Positions 1-5,178 of a stretch of 5,178 nucleotides of DNA are shown here, piece by piece; position 1 is the stretch's first letter, and each line of letters begins with the position of its first letter. The DNA is from Hippea sp. (GTDB lineage: Bacteria; Campylobacterota_A; Desulfurellia; Desulfurellales; Hippeaceae): assembly GCA_015486705.1 (NCBI GenBank), contig WFRG01000018.1, forward strand, positions 1 through 5,178, read 5' to 3'. Position numbers and translations under genes: made by a program. The notes beneath the pieces are model-generated. The model ran no database searches. It saw only the letters and a program-made list of their open reading frames with translations, and was not told where the DNA came from.

Positions 1-390
1 AAATACATTTCTACAGGCCAGAACGCAATTAGGGTAGATAAAAATAAAATAGACAGTGTCAGTTTCACCCTTAGCAAAGAGGCCGATGTAACTGTTCATA
101 TTTCAAATTCCAAAGGAGAAGATATTGCCGATGTGGATTTGGGAAAACTCTCAAAAGGTGCCCACTCATACACATGGAACGGTAAAGATAACAAAGGCAA
201 TAGCGTGGCATCTGGAACATACGAAGTTAGAATAACAGCCAAATATGACGACGGTACACAAATAACGCTATCAAAAAGCGCTGGTAGAGTGATAGCTGTG
301 AATTTTGATGGGAGCCAAACTATGCTTGTCACAGACTCAGGTAAACAAATACCACTATCTCAAGTTCAAATAGTGTCCTCAGGAGGTTAA
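1..390 (+). CDS. flgD: Flagellar hook-capping/scaffolding protein FlgD, C-terminal part (5' end outside window)
   Basis: The frame is open from the first base to a TAA stop at 388-390, giving 129 visible residues with no start; the gene begins upstream of the window. A GTG at 133 is internal, because the FlgD-like sequence continues in frame before it (VDKNKIDSVSFTLSKEADV). The visible part matches the C-terminal half of FlgD. First comes an Ig-like module with the typical YTWNGKDNKGNSVASGTYEV stretch (W-x-G-x-D-x-x-G-N-x-V-x-x-G-T-Y). Then come strands of the surrounding tudor-like fold, ending in GRVIAVNFDG and IPLSQVQIVSSGG. In known systems FlgD sits at the tip of the growing hook, outside the cell envelope, and is needed for FlgE assembly. 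The two hook genes follow directly, with only 2 bases between the flgD stop and the next ATG. The export signal and N-terminal region cannot be seen. The identification is firm from motif and context. Confidence 0.9.
   Translation, partial: KYISTGQNAIRVDKNKIDSVSFTLSKEADVTVHISNSKGEDIADVDLGKLSKGAHSYTWNGKDNKGNSVASGTYEVRITAKYDDGTQITLSKSAGRVIAVNFDGSQTMLVTDSGKQIPLSQVQIVSSGG
381..387 (+). promoter_or_regulatory. Strong ribosome binding site of the first flgE, inside the end of flgD
   Basis: AGGAGGT lies 5 bases before the ATG at 393 and fixes that start. It also encodes the last two Gly residues of FlgD, immediately before the TAA stop. Ribosomes finishing flgD therefore pass directly over the initiation site of the next gene, an arrangement that suggests translational coupling (inference). 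Confidence 0.85.
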
Positions 391-392
391 CC

Positions 393-2159
393 ATGATAAG
401 GGCTTTATATACGTCGAGCAATGCCCTATTTGACCAACAATTAGGCGTAGATTCTATTTCAAATAATATTGCTAACGTAAACACAATAGGTTTTAAAAAA
501 ACAAGGCCTGTGTTTAGTTCCCTTCTCTATCAATCGCAGAAAATAGGCTTGGCTGGACAGGACCCAATGCAAATAGGCTTAGGTTCAAGGCTTCAATCAA
601 CAGACACAATAATGGCCGAAGGCACTTTAGTGCAGTCCGACAAAGATACAGATTTAGCTATAGAAGGAAATGGATTCTTTACACTATTAAACCCCAAAGA
701 AAACGAAACCGGTTTTCTATTCACAAGAGCCGGTGATTTTTCAATAGACGCAGATGGAAATTTGGTAAATCCAGATGGATTTAAAGTCGTTGGTTGGCTA
801 GCTCAACCATCTCAACAAGGAACAGGATATTTTATACCTAAAGACCCAACCACAGGTGTACCAACAAGACAAGTTGAACCCATAAACTTCTCAAATTACG
901 AGAATGTGTCAGCAGTAGCCTCAACATACATAAAATTTAAAGCCAACTTGAACTCATCATCAGAGGTAAAAGAATATGCACCCTTAGAAACAAATAGCGA
1001 CCCAAATATGCGAGTGGACTTCAGTTCCATCTTTAATAATGACGGAAAGCTCTTGAACGTAAAAGATGGCGACAATTTCCAAATTAGCTTTGATGGCGGT
1101 CAAACGTGGCACACATATGAATACGATGATAACGGAAAAGTATCACAAGGCGCAGAAAAATTCACAACAATTGATGATTTGATTCAAGATACATCCAACG
1201 ATTTGCAAAAAGATAAAATAAATGCTAGTGCCACATTTGAAAATGGACAATTGATATTGAAAAACATAGGAAATACCAATCTAAACATTAGGGTAAGACC
1301 AACAACAGAAGACCCAACTTTCCCTACTCCTCAGGAAAATCAAAAACTAACAACAGTTTTCGAAAATTTAAATCAAATAATCAAGCCAGGACAGACAGCT
1401 TCAACTCAGCAAATGGAAACTGCAACACATGTGGTGCACTCATTTTTTTACGACTCAACTGGACAGAAGCACAAAATTGATGTAAATTTCACCCGTATAA
1501 ATCAAAACCAATGGTCATATAATATAACACTGCCAGATGGTGACGGCACAATAAAAAATAACACAGGCATAATTAAATTCGATAATAACGGAGGATTAGA
1601 CCCTAAAACACAATCACCAACAGTAGACATCAGTTTAAACAATGGAGCCCCTGAAATGCAGCTGTTAGTAAATTTTTGGAATACAGATGATGGCACATAT
1701 AAAGACAATCAGTTCACAGGCCTAACGCAATTCGCATTAGATTCAAATACAAACGACCAAACACAGGATGGGGCACCACCTGGCTTACTCCAGAAACTGT
1801 ATGCAGATAGAACAGGAACATTCTATGGCATTTATTCAAATGGAAAAAATTATCCAATTGCACAAATAGCCGTTTCAAAATTCATGAACCCTCAAGGGTT
1901 GGAAAGGGTTGGTAAAACAGCCTTTAAAATAACCCCGAACGCGGATAAACCCGATGTTATATCATCTAATGGATTTATAGGTATAGCAAGTGAAGATGGT
2001 AGAGGCATAATATTATCAAGACACTTGGAGTCGAGTAATGTAAACTTGGGTGACGAGTTTGTTAATCTAATTGTATATCAAAGGGGTTTTGAGGCGTCCT
2101 CAAAAGGCGTAACCACAGCAAATCAAATGCTTATGACAGCTATTGGATTAAAAAGATAA
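393..2159 (+). CDS. flgE: FlgE-family flagellar hook protein, shorter paralogue (588 aa)
   Basis: A complete gene for an exported axial protein of the FlgE/FlgF/FlgG family. The N-terminal rod/hook motif is at residues 5-36 (SNNIANVNTIGFKK). The conserved D1 entry follows with IGLG (61-64), DLAIEGNGFF (87-96) and TRAGDFSIDADGNLVNPDGF (111-130). A FlaE-type middle domain covers about 340-460 (THVVHSFFYDSTGQ, then TGLTQFA). After it come SNGKNYPIAQIAVSKF (482-497) and the C-terminal motif SSNVNLGDEFVNLIVYQRGF (547-566), ending in GLKR. Both ends should form the coiled-coil D0 core of the filament. There is no cleavable signal peptide, as expected for type III export, and no cysteine. Position after flgD and length resemble the flgD-linked flgE of Campylobacterota (Cj0043/HP0908 type, from memory) rather than their large major hook protein. 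In those species this protein is the less understood of the pair. It could be a minor or alternative hook component here. Family assignment is secure; the division of labour is inferred. Confidence 0.92.
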   Translation: MIRALYTSSNALFDQQLGVDSISNNIANVNTIGFKKTRPVFSSLLYQSQKIGLAGQDPMQIGLGSRLQSTDTIMAEGTLVQSDKDTDLAIEGNGFFTLLNPKENETGFLFTRAGDFSIDADGNLVNPDGFKVVGWLAQPSQQGTGYFIPKDPTTGVPTRQVEPINFSNYENVSAVASTYIKFKANLNSSSEVKEYAPLETNSDPNMRVDFSSIFNNDGKLLNVKDGDNFQISFDGGQTWHTYEYDDNGKVSQGAEKFTTIDDLIQDTSNDLQKDKINASATFENGQLILKNIGNTNLNIRVRPTTEDPTFPTPQENQKLTTVFENLNQIIKPGQTASTQQMETATHVVHSFFYDSTGQKHKIDVNFTRINQNQWSYNITLPDGDGTIKNNTGIIKFDNNGGLDPKTQSPTVDISLNNGAPEMQLLVNFWNTDDGTYKDNQFTGLTQFALDSNTNDQTQDGAPPGLLQKLYADRTGTFYGIYSNGKNYPIAQIAVSKFMNPQGLERVGKTAFKITPNADKPDVISSNGFIGIASEDGRGIILSRHLESSNVNLGDEFVNLIVYQRGFEASSKGVTTANQMLMTAIGLKR

Positions 2160-2160
2160 T

Positions 2161-2167
2161 AGGAGGT
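2161..2167 (+). promoter_or_regulatory. Strong ribosome binding site of the second flgE
   Basis: AGGAGGT sits 8 bases before the ATG at 2176 and directly after the upstream gene's tandem in-frame stops TAA (2157-2159) and TAG (2160-2162). It is the same seven-base motif as at the upstream flgE. It supports the 2176 start and independent strong initiation for the larger hook protein. Confidence 0.85.
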
Positions 2168-2175
2168 AAATAGTT

Positions 2176-4347
2176 ATGTTAAGGTCATTATGGAGTGGCG
2201 TATCGGGTTTAAAATCAGAGCAAGAAGCAATGGATGTTGTAGGAAATAACGTGGCAAATGTTAATACCATAGGGTTTAAAAAAGGTAGAATAACATTCGT
2301 AGATGTGTTGTCTCAAACCATGAGTGCAGCTACAGGGCCAGAAGGTAACATTGGAGGTAAAAATGCAACACAAGTTGGCTTGGGGGACACTGTAGCCGTG
2401 GTAGACAATATATTTGCCCAAGGAAGTTTGCAGGCTACAAGTAAAACAACCGATTTGGCTATACAAGGGGATGGTTTTTTTGTTGTTAGCGATGACGGCG
2501 GGAAAACTTATAGATACACAAGGGCTGGCGATTTTTCATTTGATGCAGCAGGAAACTTAGTAAACCCCGAAGGCTTCATCGTTCAAGGCTGGATGGCAAA
2601 TGATGAAACACATAAAATTAACACAGCAGCAAGTATAGAAAACATCGTAGTTCCACAGGATAAAACTGTTCCTGCGGGCATAACAAAAAATATCACATTA
2701 AAAGCAAACTTAAATGGTGGAGATCACATAGAAGAAATGTCTCCGGCACATGGTTCTGTCGATGAAAACGGAAATCCAGCCACCCCTGATGATATGGCAG
2801 TGTTGTTTGACGTGAATGGTGATGCAATTAATTTAGGGAAGGAGACTGCAAAATTTGCTGCACATGATACATCATTTAGTAAAATTTACGACATAAATGG
2901 TCATCAAATACAGCTAGCAAGTAACGCTACAATTTCTATGGATATAACCTACAATGGGACAACAAGTACAATAACAGTTAGTAAGAGTGAATTTAACACA
3001 TTAGGGAGTTTGGCAAGCGCTATAACGAAAGCGGTAAGCCATGCTTTTGGATCTCATATCGCAAGCCTATCAGTGACACCAGATGGAGAAATCAAATTTA
3101 AGGATGTAGCAACGTCAAAGAGTATCACAATAGCAAATATAGCAACTGTAGGCGATTTAAATAGCTATTTAAAACATGCCCTAATAAACCTACAATCTGG
3201 TGAAGGGCGTAGCGCAACAATAAATGCTGGAGACTCAAGAACAACCTTAGCCTTTTTAGGCAAAGCTGGAGATGTATTAGCTATGAGCTACGATGGTGGA
3301 GCAAACTACAACACATACAGGTACGTGCAATCAGATACAGGCGTCGGGCATAACGACTTTCATACGATAGAAGATTTAAGGGCTGAAATTCAAAACGATA
3401 TAGTTAACGGAGGAAATGCAGGGTCAGCTGGAGCTTGGGCTACCTCTACCACTCAAAACAAAAATTGGGTAACCATAGATCCTAAATCTGGCGAAATAAC
3501 TATACACAACTACAACACTGACAACAAGGTTATAGGTGCCGTGTATTCCAACAATTTAAAATTTGCAACAATAATGGGCACTTTATCCGGACTCGTGAAC
3601 TCAGGTGCTCAAGTTTCATCTCAACCATTTGAAGCAGCAGTTCATGTAACATCAATAGATGTATACGACTCTTTGGGCAATAAGCACACAGTAACGTTTA
3701 CATTTAGAAAAGCGGCTTACGACCCAGTTACACAGCACACAACATGGGATTGGCAAGCAACAGTTCCTCAGCCTGGAAGCGTATCAAACGATAGCGGAGA
3801 AATTCAGTTCGACCAAACTGGTAGATTAGTCTATCTATCAAGTCCATTAGCCATAACTGTGGACTGGAAAAACGGTACAACACAGCAAGTAATAAATTTA
3901 GATTTTGGTGATATAAATACATTTGATGGATTAACTCAATTTTCACTTCCATCTCAAACAACAGCTGAAACACAAGATGGTTACCCCGGAGGCACTCTCC
4001 AGAGAATCATGATAAACCAAGATGGAGTAATTGTAGGAATTTTCTCAAACGGAAAGAGTTATCCATTAGCTCAAATAGCATTATCTAAATTTGCAAACAA
4101 CGAAGGTTTAATGAAAGAAGGTAGTTCTATGTATTCTGAAACTTCCAATTCAGGAGCTCCAATTATAGGAACCGCGGGAACTGGCGGTAGAGGAACATTT
4201 GCACCTAGCCATTTAGAGATGAGCAACGTTGACTTAGCAGAGGAGTTCACGAACATGATAATTTACGAAAGGGCATTTCAGGCAAATTCACGAAGCATCA
4301 CAACATCCGATCAAATGATTCAAGAACTATTGAATCTTAAGAGATAA
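2176..4347 (+). CDS. flgE: Flagellar hook protein FlgE, larger paralogue (723 aa), probable major hook subunit
   Basis: A complete hook subunit gene starting MLRSLWSGVSG. The N-terminal motif NNVANVNTIGFKK spans residues 24-36. It is followed by GGKNATQVGLG (60-70), DLAIQGDGFFVV (93-104) and YTRAGDFSFDAAGNLVNPEGF (114-134). The middle part is large. Residues about 222-364 form an insert absent from the shorter paralogue, with a beta-rich segment (ISMDITYNGTTSTITVSKSE) and a helix-like stretch (LGSLASAITKAVSHAF), reminiscent of flagellin/hook IN-type outer domains. The shared SYDGGANYNTYRY (371-383), a FlaE-type domain (about 487-590) and the C-terminal SNVDLAEEFTNMIIYERAFQ (683-702) follow, ending NLKR. 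No cysteine is present. Length and motifs resemble the major hook protein of Helicobacter pylori (about 718 aa, from memory). It would polymerise outside the cell as the universal joint between rod and filament. It is the last gene before a terminator. No promoter is evident in the 16-base gap, so it is probably cotranscribed with flgD and the first flgE. Confidence 0.94.
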   Translation: MLRSLWSGVSGLKSEQEAMDVVGNNVANVNTIGFKKGRITFVDVLSQTMSAATGPEGNIGGKNATQVGLGDTVAVVDNIFAQGSLQATSKTTDLAIQGDGFFVVSDDGGKTYRYTRAGDFSFDAAGNLVNPEGFIVQGWMANDETHKINTAASIENIVVPQDKTVPAGITKNITLKANLNGGDHIEEMSPAHGSVDENGNPATPDDMAVLFDVNGDAINLGKETAKFAAHDTSFSKIYDINGHQIQLASNATISMDITYNGTTSTITVSKSEFNTLGSLASAITKAVSHAFGSHIASLSVTPDGEIKFKDVATSKSITIANIATVGDLNSYLKHALINLQSGEGRSATINAGDSRTTLAFLGKAGDVLAMSYDGGANYNTYRYVQSDTGVGHNDFHTIEDLRAEIQNDIVNGGNAGSAGAWATSTTQNKNWVTIDPKSGEITIHNYNTDNKVIGAVYSNNLKFATIMGTLSGLVNSGAQVSSQPFEAAVHVTSIDVYDSLGNKHTVTFTFRKAAYDPVTQHTTWDWQATVPQPGSVSNDSGEIQFDQTGRLVYLSSPLAITVDWKNGTTQQVINLDFGDINTFDGLTQFSLPSQTTAETQDGYPGGTLQRIMINQDGVIVGIFSNGKSYPLAQIALSKFANNEGLMKEGSSMYSETSNSGAPIIGTAGTGGRGTFAPSHLEMSNVDLAEEFTNMIIYERAFQANSRSITTSDQMIQELLNLKR
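4317..4336. repeat. Perfect 7-bp inverted repeat adjoining the minus-strand gene's stop codon
   Basis: GATTCAA (4317-4323) and TTGAATC (4330-4336) are exact reverse complements separated by 6 bases. The repeat lies in the last codons of flgE and begins at the base immediately after the TAA of the convergent minus-strand gene (4337-4339). On the minus strand it is followed only by ATTTGA, so it is not a convincing intrinsic terminator. It may be chance in AT-rich coding sequence, or a weak 3'-end hairpin for the minus-strand transcript. Confidence 0.35.
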
Positions 4348-5178
4348 TAACCTCTGGGGGCTTGCCCCCTTTTTCTAATATGCTTTCCAATGGATTAAAC
4401 ATATCGGAAGGAATAAAAACAGGTTGTGCTCTGTAACCCCTGAAAAATCCCCATTTTAATTTCAGGGCATTTGCTCCTCCAACAGTAGCCCACCTAAAAA
4501 TAGTATTAGCATCCAAAAAAGGGAATTTACTCTTTATAAACCTTAATTCATTCAAGAAATTTAAATCAGTATTGCTAGACAAACTATCTGTCCCAATTGC
4601 AACATTCACACCGCTCTCATGAATAGAATAAAGATTTGGAAACTCACCTGTGATGTAATCATTGCTCCTCAAACACAAGCACACCGTCCCATCTAATTCC
4701 CTTATCTTTTCAAAATCGCTTTTTTCACCATAAACGCAGTGGACAAATACAGTCCCTTTCTTTAAACAACCACATTTTTCCAAAAAATCCCAATGATTTT
4801 TAAAATCTAAATTATCGTCAATCAAATCCAAACCATTCAAAAAATCAAACAGTTCCCCTTTTCGGTGAAAAAAATCCAACTCTCCACGGCTTTCAAGAAA
4901 ATGAATTGAAGTCAAGGAAGACTTGCTACACAGATATTCCATTAAGCACGGATGAGAAGAGTATATCGAGTGCGGTGTTAGAGAAATCATTTTGTTGTAT
5001 ATCTTTAAACCATTAAGTTTATCTCTAACCTCGCACGCTTTTTCCTCTTTTAAAGAATAATTTTCATAAAAAACCACTGACTCTGGTATTTCCTTTTTTA
5101 AGATATCCACACTTAGAAGCGTATTTGATATATCGCCCACAACAAAAACGCCACTTTTTTTAAGTTCCTCAATGCCAT
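4337..5178 (-). CDS. Amidohydrolase-superfamily deaminase, possibly aminofutalosine deaminase-like (N-terminus outside window)
   Basis: The minus-strand frame is open to the window edge and ends with TAA at 4339-4337, giving about 279 visible residues. A GTG at 5140 is not the likely start: upstream codons read GIEELKKSGVFV, continuing into VGDISNT, a typical internal segment of this fold. Visible hallmarks of the MTA/SAH-guanine-type deaminase subfamily are, in order: LTPHSIYSS; HFLES with the probable metal-binding His (codon 4903-4901); VHCV with the active-site His (4741-4739); CLRSN; and IGTDSLSSN with the probable metal-binding Asp (4588-4586). Near the C-terminus is ATVGGANALKLKWGFFRGY. 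The first metal motif (HxH) should lie in the missing 120 or so residues. SIHFLES and GTDSLSSN resemble Campylobacterota proteins named aminofutalosine deaminase family hydrolase, implying a role in menaquinone synthesis, but other purine-derivative or S-adenosylhomocysteine-type substrates are possible. The visible part has eight cysteines, against none in the hook proteins. It is convergent with flgE and overlaps it by 11 bases. Confidence 0.82.
   Translation of the reverse strand, partial: GIEELKKSGVFVVGDISNTLLSVDILKKEIPESVVFYENYSLKEEKACEVRDKLNGLKIYNKMISLTPHSIYSSHPCLMEYLCSKSSLTSIHFLESRGELDFFHRKGELFDFLNGLDLIDDNLDFKNHWDFLEKCGCLKKGTVFVHCVYGEKSDFEKIRELDGTVCLCLRSNDYITGEFPNLYSIHESGVNVAIGTDSLSSNTDLNFLNELRFIKSKFPFLDANTIFRWATVGGANALKLKWGFFRGYRAQPVFIPSDMFNPLESILEKGGKPPEVIIS
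4356..4374 (+). terminator. Rho-independent terminator of the flgD-flgE-flgE operon
   Basis: Five G (4356-4360), a CTTG loop and five C (4365-4369) form an all-GC stem, followed at once by five T (4370-4374). It starts 8 bases after the flgE stop codon, and a second in-frame TAA lies between. The T-run is only on the plus-strand side, so it should stop hook-operon transcription and not the opposing gene. The stem is short but GC-pure in an AT-rich setting. It lies inside the coding sequence of the minus-strand gene, where it encodes part of the EKGGKPPE tail. Confidence 0.75.

Noticed and set aside
133..390. A separate 85-residue gene starting at GTG 133.
   Set aside because: The same frame is open to position 1 with continuous FlgD-like sequence. 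It is the tail of flgD.
393..2159. Calling the 588-residue gene FlgF or FlgG (rod protein).
   Set aside because: FlgF and FlgG are about 250-260 residues. This protein has a large FlaE-type middle domain and follows flgD, so it belongs with FlgE.
2351..2367. A sigma-54-like pattern TTGG...TGCA with GG (2353-2354) and GC (2365-2366) separated by 10 bases.
   Set aside because: It lies about 175 bases inside flgE, over the conserved GGKNATQVGLG codons, and no gene starts downstream of it. The -12 element is imperfect. Chance match, although hook genes in Campylobacterota are known to be sigma-54 dependent.
2215..2466. Minus-strand open frame of 83 codons opposite the start of the larger flgE.
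   Set aside because: It is antisense to the most conserved part of FlgE, has no plausible ribosome binding context or recognisable protein features, and is Cys/Tyr-rich in the way of shadow frames. Other antisense frames at 96-332, 1502-1708, 3728-3973 and 4071-4256 were rejected for the same reason.
5138..5140. GTG as the start codon of a 267-residue deaminase.
   Set aside because: The frame continues upstream to the window edge with family-like sequence (GIEELKKSGVFV leading into VGDISNT), and the essential N-terminal HxH metal motif would be missing. The gene is partial, not short.

Overview
The window is a flagellar hook locus from a low-GC bacterium, most probably a Campylobacterota-type organism (the Hippea/Desulfurella lineage or the Nautiliales would fit). 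The evidence is the style of the hook proteins. The 723-residue protein starts MLRSLWSGVSG and carries ANVNTIGFK, VGLG, DLAIQGDGFF and a C-terminal SNVDL motif, as I remember for Helicobacter and Campylobacter hook protein. The gene order flgD followed by a shorter flgE-like gene also matches that group. Ile codons are often ATA and Arg codons mostly AGA/AGG, which is compatible with a thermophile but does not prove it. The taxonomic call is inference from memory of family sequences; no search was run.

Layout: positions 1-390 (+) hold the C-terminal part of the hook-capping/scaffolding protein FlgD, cut by the window start. Positions 393-2159 (+) encode a 588-residue FlgE-family protein, and 2176-4347 (+) a second, larger FlgE of 723 residues. 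The three genes are packed with gaps of 2 and 16 bases and strong AGGAGGT ribosome binding sites, so they look like one operon. A short GC hairpin followed by five T at 4356-4374 ends it. Converging from the other side, 4337-5178 (-) encodes most of an amidohydrolase-superfamily deaminase whose N-terminus lies beyond the window end. It resembles the Campylobacterota 'aminofutalosine deaminase family' proteins. Its last codons overlap the end of the second flgE by 11 bases and contain the flgE terminator.

How the genes work together: FlgD caps the growing hook and FlgE subunits polymerise under it. Two different hook-family proteins are encoded back to back. In Helicobacter pylori and Campylobacter jejuni the corresponding two genes are, from memory, at separate loci. 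The amidohydrolase is not functionally linked to the flagellum in any way visible here; it is a convergent neighbour, possibly concerned with menaquinone (futalosine pathway) or purine-nucleoside metabolism.

I see no RNA genes, mobile elements, CRISPR arrays or novel defence-like system. The window is almost fully coding, and no stretch over about 20 bases lacks a gene. The points worth a second look are the tandem hook paralogues, the extra domain in the larger one, and the tightly overlapping convergent 3' ends.
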